From: Streptomyces sp. NRRL WC-3618
GTDB lineage: Bacteria; Actinomycetota; Actinomycetes; Streptomycetales; Streptomycetaceae
DNA: 64,000 nucleotides
Direction: 5' to 3'
NCBI RefSeq assembly: GCF_001280005.1
Contig: NZ_LGDW01000118.1
Location: 122,101-186,100, forward strand
The notes below the pieces were generated by a model. That model did no database searches. It was not told the DNA's origin and worked only from the letters and a program-made list of their open reading frames with translations. Positions 8,661 to 16,818 of this stretch are shown piece after piece. The position numbers and the translations under genes were made by a program. Positions within the stretch are counted from its first letter, which is position 1, and each line of letters opens with the position of its first letter.

Positions 8661-8846
8661 GTGCCCCTCATCGAGGGCGAGGGCCTGGAGAGGCCGGTGC
8701 CGTCACCGAAGGTGTCGTCAGCCGTGCCTGCGGTGGCGGCGCGGCTGGTCCGCGCCGTCGAGGGAGTCGCGGACGTGGAACTCGGCCCACCCGGCACGGA
8801 GAGCCGTCTCCACCAGTCACCGGCCGGGGCCGTCTCCTCCGAGTGA
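8661..8846 (+). pseudogene. Possible remnant of a CBS/BON-domain protein (C-terminal part)
   Basis: A 61-codon frame from GTG 8661 contains KVSSAVPAVAARLVRAVEG followed by VADVEL, which resembles the second half of a BON domain as found at the C-terminus of Streptomyces CBS-BON proteins (pattern V..VRL.RAV.GVVDV). No N-terminal CBS or BON start is present; the frame begins right after the sensor gene and ends with a non-conserved tail. Such CBS-BON genes commonly sit in this type of stress island, so a deletion remnant is plausible. It could also be a chance reading frame. Confidence 0.35.
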
Positions 8847-8849
8847 GTG

Positions 8850-8863
8850 GGGCCGGTCGGCCC
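8850..8863. promoter_or_regulatory. Candidate DevR/OsdR box upstream of the response regulator
   Basis: GGGCCGGTCGGCCC, perfect 5-bp arms and 4-bp spacer, 82 bp before the regulator's ATG. Its position suggests autoregulation by the downstream gene product. Confidence 0.6.
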
Positions 8864-8945
8864 TAGTGCATCCGGCCTCGGCGCGTGATGATCGGCGTGA
8901 CGGGGCAGCCGCCGTCTGTCCTCCGCCGGGGAACGAGGGGTCACC

Positions 8946-9647
8946 ATGCCAGAGCCACGCACGTTCAGCGAGCAGAACCCGATCCGGGTGTTCCTGCTGG
9001 ACGACCACGAGGTCGTCCGCCGCGGCCTGGCCGATCTCCTCGATTCCGAACCCGACATCTCGGTGATCGGCGACGCCGGCACCGTCGACCAAGCGCTCGC
9101 CCGAGGCCCCGCGCTGCGCCCCGACGTCGCCGTCCTCGACGTGCGCCTGCCGGACGGCGACGGCATCTCCGTCTGCCGGGAACTGCGCAGCCAGATGCCG
9201 GAGCTGGCCTGCCTGATGCTGACCTCCTTCGACGACGAGGAGGCCCTGCTCGACGCGATCATGGCCGGTGCCTCCGGCTACGTCCTCAAGCAGATCAAGG
9301 GCTCCGACCTCGTCTCGGCGGTACGCACAGTGGCCTCGGGCCAGTCGATGCTGGACCCCGCGACCACCGCCCGCCTGATGCGCTCGCTGCGGGCCGATCC
9401 GGCCGAGGCCCCGTCCGTGCCGTCCGAGCTGGAGAGTCTGTCACCGCGCGAGAGGGACATCCTGGCGCTGATCGGCGACGGCCTGACCAACCGCGAGATC
9501 GGCACGAAGCTCTACCTGTCCGAGAAGACCGTCAAGAACCACATCTCCCGCCTGCTGGCCAAGCTGGGCGTACAGCGCCGGGTCCAGGCCGCCGTCCTCG
9601 CCTCCCACCTGGGGCAGCCCGAGCCGACCGAACACCGGACCAGGTGA
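8946..9647 (+). CDS. NarL/DevR-type response regulator (OsdR-like)
   Basis: 233-residue two-component regulator. The receiver domain (about 12-130) has the acidic pair Asp19-Asp20, phospho-acceptor Asp65 in VAVLDVRLPDGDG, Thr/Ser in LMLTSFDDEE and Lys in YVLKQIKG. The LuxR-type helix-turn-helix (about 162-222) reads LSPRERDILALIGDGLTNRE through SEKTVKNHISRLLAKLGV. The pattern closely follows DevR/DosR of mycobacteria and, from memory, OsdR of S. coelicolor, regulators of hypoxia/dormancy genes. No histidine kinase is adjacent. Five palindromes in the preceding 3.5 kb are its likely binding sites. Confidence 0.92.
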   Translation: MPEPRTFSEQNPIRVFLLDDHEVVRRGLADLLDSEPDISVIGDAGTVDQALARGPALRPDVAVLDVRLPDGDGISVCRELRSQMPELACLMLTSFDDEEALLDAIMAGASGYVLKQIKGSDLVSAVRTVASGQSMLDPATTARLMRSLRADPAEAPSVPSELESLSPRERDILALIGDGLTNREIGTKLYLSEKTVKNHISRLLAKLGVQRRVQAAVLASHLGQPEPTEHRTR

Positions 9648-9796
9648 GAAAGGGCAGGCCTGCCGGGCCCACGCGACGGGCCGGACGACCACACCGGTCC
9701 CGCCCACACCCACAGGCCCACCGCAGGCGAGCCACACCCACCGCTGATCCGACGCACCCGCGCCCACTCCGGGCCGCATGACGCTTACCAGCCGGG

Positions 9797-10789
9797 TCAG
9801 TCCGCCAGGGCGGCCGGGCGTACGGCCTCCGGCCCGAAGCGTCGGCGGGCGCGGTCGGCGGCGGCTTCGGCCGCGCGGGCGCGGACATCACCAGGATCCA
9901 GAGAGAGCTGGCGGTAGGCACTCCGGGCCGGCAGCAGGCCTTCGGCACGCACAGTGAAGGCCCTCACTCGTGCCCGCTGCAGTCCCAGCGAGGCCAGCAG
10001 ACCCAAGGCAGCTCCGGCAAGGGCGGGTGAGTGGGCGGTGGGCTCCGTCAACCCGCGAGTACGCGCGGTGGAGCTGCGGTCGGCGTACCGCACGGTGAGG
10101 GTGAGTCTGTTGGCGACCTGGCCTTCACCGCGCAGGCGTTGACCGATCTGATCGGCCAGTCCCAGGACCGCGCGGTGATGCTGTGCGGGGTCTAGGCAGT
10201 CCCGCTCCAGTACGAGGTCGGCGACCATGTGCGCCGCCGGTTCCGCGAGGGTGACCGGACGGGGATCCTGGCCACGCGCGCGCTCGGTCAGCAGCCGGGC
10301 GGGGCCCGCGCCGAGAAGCCGCTGCAGAGTCCCTCCGGGCAGGTCGACGACCTGCCCGATGGTGTGCAGGCCGTATCGGTTGAGCGTTTCCGCTGTCGCG
10401 CGCCCGATCCCGGGCAGCGCGGTGACCGGGCGGGGATGCAGCCAGTCGGCGGCCTGCCCGTCGCGGATCCAGGTGGTGTCTCCCGGCGCGGACGCGTCGG
10501 CCGCCATCGCCGCCAGCATGCGGTTGCCCGCGAGTCCGGCGCTGCTGTCGATGCCGTAGAACCCCTTGAGCCTCATCTTCACCAGCTGAACGGCGTCGTA
10601 GGGCGACAGATCGAAGTATCTGAGCGCCGACGTCAGGTCGAGCTGGACGGCGTCGGGCGGGACAGCCTGGACGTGAGGCGTGACACCGGACATCAGTTCG
10701 ATTACGTCTGCGTACTGAGCCTCGCTCAGCGCGGCGTGCAGATGGAGGTGGGCGATGTGCCGCTGACGCGCGGTCGGCTTCGTGGTCAT
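9797..10789 (-). CDS. Shortened Y-family DNA polymerase-like protein (ImuB-like)
   Basis: 330-residue DinB/ImuB relative. The helix-hairpin-helix and thumb (VTALPGIGRATAETLNRYGL) and little-finger domain (about 170-300) are well formed. The N-terminal palm is abbreviated: the segment that in DinB holds the first catalytic Asp reads HLHLHAALSEAQY, and the S-x-DE motif reads VQLDLTSALRYF. The catalytic acids are therefore mostly lost and about 70-80 finger residues seem absent. It overlaps dnaE2 by 4 bp (ATGA). By analogy with ImuB it would be a non-catalytic adaptor (beta-clamp/DnaE2 recruiting) in error-prone translesion synthesis. No separate ImuA' gene is adjacent. Confidence 0.82.
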   Translation of the reverse strand: MTTKPTARQRHIAHLHLHAALSEAQYADVIELMSGVTPHVQAVPPDAVQLDLTSALRYFDLSPYDAVQLVKMRLKGFYGIDSSAGLAGNRMLAAMAADASAPGDTTWIRDGQAADWLHPRPVTALPGIGRATAETLNRYGLHTIGQVVDLPGGTLQRLLGAGPARLLTERARGQDPRPVTLAEPAAHMVADLVLERDCLDPAQHHRAVLGLADQIGQRLRGEGQVANRLTLTVRYADRSSTARTRGLTEPTAHSPALAGAALGLLASLGLQRARVRAFTVRAEGLLPARSAYRQLSLDPGDVRARAAEAAADRARRRFGPEAVRPAALAD

Positions 10790-13700
10790 CCCGCGCTCCC
10801 CGGACTGGTGTGGCCGAACTTCTTTAGGTCGGCCGAGCGGGTACCGGCGGGTTGCAGATCGGCGTACGGGTGCAGCCGAGCCCCTGTCGTCCCGTTGGCC
10901 AGGGTCCGCCGCGGCTGGGCGGGGGTCGGGGACGGGCGGTCGGCGCCGAGGAGGGCGAGGGCGGCCTCGGGGCCGTTGTCGCGGCGGGCGGCGGCGATCT
11001 CGTCCAGGTCCCAGGCCATGGAGCCGACCACGGTACGCCGGGTGCCGCGCACCTGGACCGTGCCGCGCACCAGCAGCAGCCCGCTGTGGAAGACGGTGTA
11101 CGCGCAGGCCGGATGCGAATCCTCGAAGAAGGCCAGGTCGACCAGGCCGGACCCGTCCTCCAGGGTCACGAAGATGACCCGCTTGCCGCTGGCGATCGGC
11201 GGAGTCTGGGTCGAGGCCCGCACCCCGGCCACGAGAACCTGCTGCCCGGCCCGCATCCCGGCCAGGTGGGCGGCATCGGTCGCACCGATCTCCCGCAGCA
11301 ACCGGTGATGATGCTCCATCAGATGCCTGGAGACGTCGATGCCGAGGGTGTTCAGCTCGGCGCTGAGGGCCTCGCGTCCGGTCATCTCCGGCAGACCGCT
11401 CGGCTCCACTCCCCCAACAGCCCCTGTGGAGATGGGCAGTTGACCCGAACCAGCGGTCCGGTTGCGGGACTGCCGGTGCAGCTCGGCGATCTGGAGCAGC
11501 AGGTCACGCCGGGTGAGACGCCCGTCGTGCAGACAGCCCAGGGCGCCGATCTCCGCGAGGCGTTCGGCGACCGGACGGCTGAGGTGGGCCCGCTGCCAGA
11601 AGTCCGACAGCGATCCGTACGGCTGCCCCTCCTCGATCCGGGCGCACTCGTCCTCGCTGATGCCGTGTACAGCGGAGAGGGCGAGCCGTACACCCCACTG
11701 GTCTCCGTCGGTCTTCTCCACGGTGTGCTTCACCCGGGAGTGGTTGATGTCGACGGACAGGATCGGCACACCACGCCGGCGGGCGTCGGAGACCAGGACC
11801 CGCTTGGGCCACATCCCGGGGTCGTGTTCGAGCAGCCCGGCCAGCAGGAACGCCGGATGGTGCGCCTTGAGCCAGGCGCTCTGCAGGGCCGGCACGGCGA
11901 AGGCGACCGCGTGGGCACGGCAGAAACCGTACGCGCCGAAGGCCTCGACGGTCCTCCAGACCTCGTCCCGGACGGCCGCGCTGTAGCCACGCGCGCGTGC
12001 CAGGCCGTGGAACCAGTCCCTGATCGCGGGTAGCCGGCCCTTGTCACCGAGCGCCCGCCGGGCGATCTCCGCGAGGGCCAGGTCGCAGCCGGTCATCACA
12101 TGCAGTGTCTCGATGATCTGTTCGTGCCAGATGGTCACGCCGTAGGTGTCGGCGAGCACCGGTTCCAGGTCCGGGTGGGCGTACGACGGTGTGCCGCCGT
12201 GCCGGGCGGCGATGTACCGCTCGGGCATGCCGCCGGCGACCGGCCCCGGGCGGAAGAGGCTGATGTCGGCGATGACGTCCTGCACGTCACGCGGCTGCAG
12301 CCTCGACAGAAGATCCTGTTGGCCGGGTGACTCCAGCTGGAACAGGCCGAGGGTCTGGCTGGCCTGGATGAGCTTGAAGGCGAAGACGTCGTCGAGCGGC
12401 ACCTGCCGGGGGTCGTCGAGGTCGATGTGGTGGCCGGTGGTGCGCTCGATCTCGGCGACGGCATGGGCCATCGCGGACTGCATCCGCACGCCCAGGACGT
12501 CGAGTTTGATGTTGCCCAGCGCCTCGATCTCCTCCTTCGCCGCCATCGCCATGGGGTAGTCGCCCTGCGGCGTGGGCTGCACCGGCAGCCGGTCCAGGAG
12601 GGTCGCGTCGCTGATGACCACTCCGCAGGGGTGCATGGCCATGCCGTGGACGAGGGAGTCGAGGCCTTCCGCCAGCTCCCACAGCGGTCCGTACCGGTGC
12701 GCCTCGGCCGCCAGGCGCCGCAGTTCGGGCAGTTCGGCGAGGGCACCGGTGATGTCCGAGGCACGCAGGTGCGGGAAGCTCTTGGCGATCCGGTCGACCT
12801 CGGCCGGGGCGATACCCAGCGCGAGGCCGGTGTCCCTGAGCGCCCTGCGCGCCCGGTAGGTCTCGGGCATCGCGGTGACCGCGACCCGCTCCTTGCCGAA
12901 CCGCTCGAAGATCGTGTCGTAGCACTCCAGGCGTCGGGCGGACTCCACGTCGATGTCGATGTCGGGCAGCGAGGCCCTGCGCACGCTGAGGAAGCGTTCG
13001 AACAGCAGGTGGTGGTCGAGCGGGTTCGCGGTGGCGATGTCCAGGGCGTGGCAGACCAGCGAGCCGGCGCCCGAACCGCGGGCCGCGACCCGGATGCCCT
13101 TGGCCCGGATGTCGGCCACCACCTGGCCGACGGCGAGGAAGTACGAGGCGTAGTCCAGCGTGGAGATCACCTCGAGCTCCTCGTCCAGCCGGCCCCGCGC
13201 CTCCGGGCTGCGGTCGAGGCCACGGCGGACCAGGCCCTCCTCGCACCGCCGGCGCAGCAACTGTGCGGCGCCGCCCGCTCGACGCTCGGCGCCGAAGAGC
13301 GAGGGTTCCGGGAAGTGCCGGGCGCCGAGGCCCAGGTCCGCCACCGGGTCGACGACGCACAGGGCCGCCGTGTCCATGGTGTCCGCCAGCAGGCGGCGGG
13401 CCCTTCGGACGTCCGCTCCGGCGCATTCGGCGACCATCCGCGCGACGGCCTCCATCTCTCTCCCGTCCTTGAGCCACCGCTGTCCACCGTCCAGGCGGCG
13501 CCGGTCGATGGGCCGCAGCAGCCGGGCGGCGTCCAGGACGTCGGCGAGGCGGTGCTGGTCGGGGTCGGCGTAGCGGACGGCGTTGGAGAGTACGGCCACG
13601 GTGTGGGTGCGGTCGGCCAGGGCGAGGGTGCGGGCGGCCAGGCGCAGGGATCCCGGACCTGCGCCGAAACGTTTCTCCCCTGCATCTACTGCATCTACGG

Positions 13701-14262
13701 CTACGGCTTCCAGGCGGACCCCCTCCCCGAAGATCTCCTTCCAGGGCGCCAGCAGCTTCGTCGCGACGTCCTCCCGGCCCACCGTCAGCGCCCGCACCGG
13801 CTCCGAGAGCGGGCCGAGCAGCACGGTCAGACCGGGACCGCCGTACGCACGCAGGGCTTCCCACGGCACCATCACCGGCGCCGCGCCGGACGCCGTACCG
13901 ACATACGCGGCCGAGGTGATCCGGCACAGCCGCGCCCAGCCCTCCCGGTCCCGCGCGAGCAGCGTGAACCGCAGCGGCGGCTCGACCACATGGGCACCGC
14001 CACGCGCCGGGGTACGGCGTCGCCGGTCCGGGGGCGCCGGCGCGAGGGCGGCCACCGCCAGGTCGACGCCGAAGACCGGCCGCACCCCTTCCTTCGCGCA
14101 GGCGCGGGCGAACCGTACGGCGCCGGTGACCGTGTCCCGGTCAGTGAGGGCCAGCGTCCCCATGCCACGCTCGGCGGCCCGCCGGGCGAGTTGCTCGGGG
14201 TGGGCGGCGCCGTAGCGGGCGGAGTAACCGGACGCGACGTGCAGATGGGCGAAGCCCGTCAT
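10786..14262 (-). CDS. dnaE2: Error-prone DNA polymerase DnaE2 (ImuC)
   Basis: 1158-residue C-family polymerase used in damage-induced mutagenesis. It starts with a PHP domain (HLHVASGYSARYGAAHPEQL; LALTDRDTVTGAVRFARAC). The polymerase active-site motif PDIDIDVES spans 433-441 with Asp434/436/438, followed by the palm and fingers. A C-terminal OB-fold (about 1010-1090: QVLVAGVRASTQTPPIASGK onward) lacks the tau-binding tail of replicative DnaE. GGAGG lies 6 bases before ATG 14262. It is translationally coupled to the ImuB-like gene downstream, and a LexA-like box 40 bp upstream indicates SOS control. Remembered orthologue: SCO1739. Confidence 0.95.
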   Translation of the reverse strand: MTGFAHLHVASGYSARYGAAHPEQLARRAAERGMGTLALTDRDTVTGAVRFARACAKEGVRPVFGVDLAVAALAPAPPDRRRRTPARGGAHVVEPPLRFTLLARDREGWARLCRITSAAYVGTASGAAPVMVPWEALRAYGGPGLTVLLGPLSEPVRALTVGREDVATKLLAPWKEIFGEGVRLEAVAVDAVDAGEKRFGAGPGSLRLAARTLALADRTHTVAVLSNAVRYADPDQHRLADVLDAARLLRPIDRRRLDGGQRWLKDGREMEAVARMVAECAGADVRRARRLLADTMDTAALCVVDPVADLGLGARHFPEPSLFGAERRAGGAAQLLRRRCEEGLVRRGLDRSPEARGRLDEELEVISTLDYASYFLAVGQVVADIRAKGIRVAARGSGAGSLVCHALDIATANPLDHHLLFERFLSVRRASLPDIDIDVESARRLECYDTIFERFGKERVAVTAMPETYRARRALRDTGLALGIAPAEVDRIAKSFPHLRASDITGALAELPELRRLAAEAHRYGPLWELAEGLDSLVHGMAMHPCGVVISDATLLDRLPVQPTPQGDYPMAMAAKEEIEALGNIKLDVLGVRMQSAMAHAVAEIERTTGHHIDLDDPRQVPLDDVFAFKLIQASQTLGLFQLESPGQQDLLSRLQPRDVQDVIADISLFRPGPVAGGMPERYIAARHGGTPSYAHPDLEPVLADTYGVTIWHEQIIETLHVMTGCDLALAEIARRALGDKGRLPAIRDWFHGLARARGYSAAVRDEVWRTVEAFGAYGFCRAHAVAFAVPALQSAWLKAHHPAFLLAGLLEHDPGMWPKRVLVSDARRRGVPILSVDINHSRVKHTVEKTDGDQWGVRLALSAVHGISEDECARIEEGQPYGSLSDFWQRAHLSRPVAERLAEIGALGCLHDGRLTRRDLLLQIAELHRQSRNRTAGSGQLPISTGAVGGVEPSGLPEMTGREALSAELNTLGIDVSRHLMEHHHRLLREIGATDAAHLAGMRAGQQVLVAGVRASTQTPPIASGKRVIFVTLEDGSGLVDLAFFEDSHPACAYTVFHSGLLLVRGTVQVRGTRRTVVGSMAWDLDEIAAARRDNGPEAALALLGADRPSPTPAQPRRTLANGTTGARLHPYADLQPAGTRSADLKKFGHTSPGSAG

Positions 14263-14301
14263 GCCGCACCTCCATCACGTCACTCCTTTTCGGCCACGCA
14301 A

Positions 14302-14317
14302 TCGATCATCAGTTCGA
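14302..14317. promoter_or_regulatory. LexA-type SOS box of dnaE2
   Basis: TCGATCATCAGTTCGA matches the actinobacterial SOS consensus TCGAAC-N4-GTTCGA with one mismatch, 40 bp before the dnaE2 start. It is embedded in a larger perfect dyad with 9-bp arms (TCGATCATC / GATGATCGA, 14302-14324). Confidence 0.75.
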
Positions 14318-14541
14318 TGATCGACCGACAGTTGATTCGCACTTCCGTTCGATTGGTTCGTTCACTCTAACCCCATCGGCCCCGGTCAGCGACTTGATCA
14401 AGGGCGCGCCACGGGTACCCAAAGGCCCCAGATGCCGTCCTGGCCCCCGCATACAGCCCCACCGAAAAGCGGCCGAACAACGACCGAACAACCCCGCCGA
14501 CGACCTCGCCGAACGGGTGGCTCCGCCAGCCGGACAAGGGA

Positions 14542-14574
14542 GAGCCCCCGCGCGCGAATCGCGTGCGGGGGCTC
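14542..14574 (-). terminator. Terminator of the serine protease gene
   Basis: Hairpin with perfect 10-bp outer arms GAGCCCCCGC / GCGGGGGCTC and a further CGCG/CGCG inner stem, 70 bp beyond the protease stop codon. Confidence 0.75.
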
Positions 14575-14643
14575 GCCTGCTGCTGCCGACGGCAGGGTCA
14601 GGCCGTGCGGAAACCCGATGGTGCCGTGGGACGGACGCGTGCC

Positions 14644-15552
14644 CTAGAAGACGTTGACGCCGTAGGCGCTCAGGGCCTCTGTGACGGGCTGGAAGAAGGT
14701 CGTACCACCGGAGGAGCAGTTGCCGCTGCCGCCAGAGGTCAGACCATAGGCGACGCCACCGTTGGAGTAGAGCGGGCCGCCGGAGTCGCCGGGCTCGGCG
14801 CAGACCGTGGTCTGGATCATGCCGTAGACGACATCGCCGCCGCCGTAGTTGACGGTCGCGTTGAGCGCGGTGACCCGGCCGCTGTGGATACCGGTGGTGG
14901 AACCGCGACGGTTGACCGTCGTACCCACGGACGGGGTGGCGGCGCTGGTGATGTCGACGTTGCCGACGCTGCCGGAGATCGAGCTCGTGGGGTAGCTGCT
15001 CGCGTACTTGACGATCCCGTAGTCGTTCGTCGGGAAGCTGGAGCCCGCGGTCGCGCCGAGCAGTGCCGTACGACCGGAGTTGGACCACCAGTTGCCCGCG
15101 CCGTCGGTGCAGTGACCGGCGGTCAGGAAGTAATAGGTCGAACCGCTGCGGACATTGAAGCCCAGGGAACAGCGCCAGCTACTCGCATAAATCGCGTCAC
15201 CGCCGGAGATCAGCTTGGTGAACCTGCCCGGCGTCCGCTTGATGGTGATGGCCTCGGCGGTGCTGCCCGCCTGCCGCTTGATCTTCGCGATTTCCGCCCT
15301 GGAGACCGTGCTGTCTGCGGTGACGACAACACGGTTCGCCTTGGCGTCGATGGCCCAGGCGGTGCCCGGGATGTCGGCCTTGAGCACCGAGCTGCTCGTG
15401 GCGGCGAGCTGGGCGGTACTGAAGGTGGTGGCGTCGGCGGCGGTCGCGCTGGGGATCGCGACGGCGGCCGTGGCCACGAGTCCGGTGCTGACCGCGATCA
15501 GCCGGGTCCGTCTCGTGATGCCACTGGTGGGGGTGGTGCGCTTGATCCTCAC
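14644..15552 (-). CDS. sprB: Secreted streptogrisin B-type serine protease (S1E), pre-pro form
   Basis: 302-residue extracellular chymotrypsin-fold protease. Residues 1 to about 38 form a Sec/Tat-like signal ([20 protein letters not shown], ending ATAADA), followed by a pro-region of about 75 residues. The mature enzyme should start at [10 protein letters not shown], the N-terminus remembered for SGPB. The triad is visible: His in [10 protein letters not shown], Asp in NDYGIVKY, Ser in PGDSGGPL, with disulfide cysteines preserved. The GTG at 15552 was chosen because GGAGG lies 8 bases upstream; longer in-frame starts lack a site. Assignment to SGPB rather than a close paralogue (SGPA, SGPD) is by motif only. 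Confidence 0.92.
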   Translation of the reverse strand: MRIKRTTPTSGITRRTRLIAVSTGLVATAAVAIPSATAADATTFSTAQLAATSSSVLKADIPGTAWAIDAKANRVVVTADSTVSRAEIAKIKRQAGSTAEAITIKRTPGRFTKLISGGDAIYASSWRCSLGFNVRSGSTYYFLTAGHCTDGAGNWWSNSGRTALLGATAGSSFPTNDYGIVKYASSYPTSSISGSVGNVDITSAATPSVGTTVNRRGSTTGIHSGRVTALNATVNYGGGDVVYGMIQTTVCAEPGDSGGPLYSNGGVAYGLTSGGSGNCSSGGTTFFQPVTEALSAYGVNVF

Positions 15553-15725
15553 TTGTCGTTCCTCCACAGGGGAAGTCGGGGGCCCGCGTGGGGTCGGGGC
15601 CCGTGAGGCGCAGTCAGGGACCGCTCTTTCCGGATGCGGACATGCTGTGACCCTGACAAGCGCTGGGTGGGAGTATTCGGCCGTTCGACCGGTCGACGCA
15701 AGGGCGCCTTTCGGCCTCACAGTGT

Positions 15726-15754
15726 TCAACCCCCCTACGATCCAGGGGGGTTGA
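15726..15754 (-). terminator. Terminator behind the DUF1684 fragment
   Basis: Perfect 11-bp arms TCAACCCCCCT / AGGGGGGTTGA with a 7-base loop, only 9 bp beyond the stop of the minus-strand frame at 15763-15948. Confidence 0.75.
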
Positions 15755-15762
15755 TCAAGTAA

Positions 15763-15948
15763 CTAGGTGTCCTGGCGGAGCTCGCGTGCTCCTGCGGGCA
15801 TCGTGCGCCCCTCGGCGTCCGGCGCGGCGACCCGCAGGAACTCGATCCGGTGCGTACCGACGAGTGAGAGGGGCCCATGGGGCGCCGACACCGTCTCGAT
15901 GCGCCGTTCGTGCCACTGCTGCCACGCCTCGGCGGCGTCCGCCGTCAT
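15763..15948 (-). pseudogene. Truncated DUF1684-type gene (N-terminal fragment)
   Basis: A 61-codon frame opens MTADAAEAWQQWHERRIETV then SAPHGPLSLVGTH, which strongly resembles the N-terminus of Streptomyces DUF1684 proteins (usually about 200-270 residues; pattern W..WH..R...V.APYGPLSLTGTHW). After that motif the sequence becomes unrelated (RIEFLRVAAPDAEGR...) and stops. ATG 15948 has GGAG 7 bases upstream, and a strong terminator follows the stop, so the expression signals survive although most of the domain is gone. A functional micro-protein is possible but not supported. Confidence 0.6.
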
Positions 15949-16064
15949 GAACTCACTCCAGCTCACTCCCTGGAAAACCGTGCGCCGCCATCGGCACACG
16001 CCCGGACCACGCGTCCTGTGCGTGGCCGTACACCACCTGTATGTCATCTTTACGAGGGCGGCGC

Positions 16065-16637
16065 TCAGTCAGCCCGTCCATACGGGTCGACCGCACCCGG
16101 CCCGCCCGAGGCCACCTTCACCGGGGCGAAGTCGGGCAGTGGACCCCCGGGGCGGAGAGATCGCCGCCCGTCCGCGGCCGGGTGGCCAGGACACTCCCCC
16201 GCGTCCCTGACCGACCGGGTGCACCGGTCCGCGAGAGGGGTCAGCCCCCGGGTGCTCCCCCGCTCCCTCAGGGTGCGGCGCCGGCGTTCCGTCGCCGAGC
16301 CGCTCCAGCTCGCGGCACTACTCGGCTCGGCAGGGACGCGCAGCCCGTTCGGATCGCGCCCCAAGTCCTGTACGGCAGCCAGCAGTTCGCCCCGTACGGC
16401 ACACGTCGGTGTCGGCGGCCCGCCGCTGGGCACACGTACGTGGACGGCGGGCCCAGTGGTCGCGGAATCGCAGATCTCGCCGCCGAAGACAAAGGAGTGA
16501 CCTGGTGTCAGCTGACCCTCGGAGGCGACTGGGCCCTTTCCCGAGCCCTCCTGAGCCTCCGTCAGAAAGCGGACAGGAGGCCCATTCACCCATACGTCCC
16601 AACGGTCACCCATACGCCACGAAGAATCATATTTCAC
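16065..16637 (-). CDS. Hypothetical protein, uncertain
   Basis: 190-codon frame, not recognised. The first 110 residues look protein-like (MKYDSSWRMGDRWDVWVNG, VRFLTEAQEGSGKGP, GHSFVFGGEICDSAT, GELLAAVQDLGRDPNGL), with mixed codon use and an AGAG-type ribosome site just before ATG 16637. The last 70 residues are Arg/Pro/Gly-rich and resemble non-coding high-GC sequence, so the true end or a frameshift is uncertain. No membrane segment or known motif seen. The overlapping plus-strand frames are less convincing. Confidence 0.4.
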   Translation of the reverse strand: MKYDSSWRMGDRWDVWVNGPPVRFLTEAQEGSGKGPVASEGQLTPGHSFVFGGEICDSATTGPAVHVRVPSGGPPTPTCAVRGELLAAVQDLGRDPNGLRVPAEPSSAASWSGSATERRRRTLRERGSTRGLTPLADRCTRSVRDAGECPGHPAADGRRSLRPGGPLPDFAPVKVASGGPGAVDPYGRAD

Positions 16638-16818
16638 TCTCAGTCAGCAGCCGAACACAACAACACCCTTGCGGGACGGGGGCTCTCGACGAAATGGTTG
16701 TGCACCAGTACCGTCACGAAACCCCCGCGCGGCGTCTATTCACTTGGCGCGCCATCCGCATCATGGATGACCATAGGGATGCGGAATGCATGAGAGACCG
16801 CTGTGAGAGGAGGCGTCC

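Larger units (their letters stand above)
14263..14643. other. Intergenic region between dnaE2 start and protease stop
   Basis: About 380 bp without a convincing gene. It holds the dnaE2 promoter region (AT-richer stretch at 14290-14370 with the SOS box) and, nearer the protease, a strong hairpin at 14542-14574. Confidence 0.6.

Noticed and set aside
12427..14370. Long plus-strand open frame opposite dnaE2
   Set aside because: dnaE2 has complete PHP, active-site and OB motifs; the opposite frame is a GC-driven shadow.
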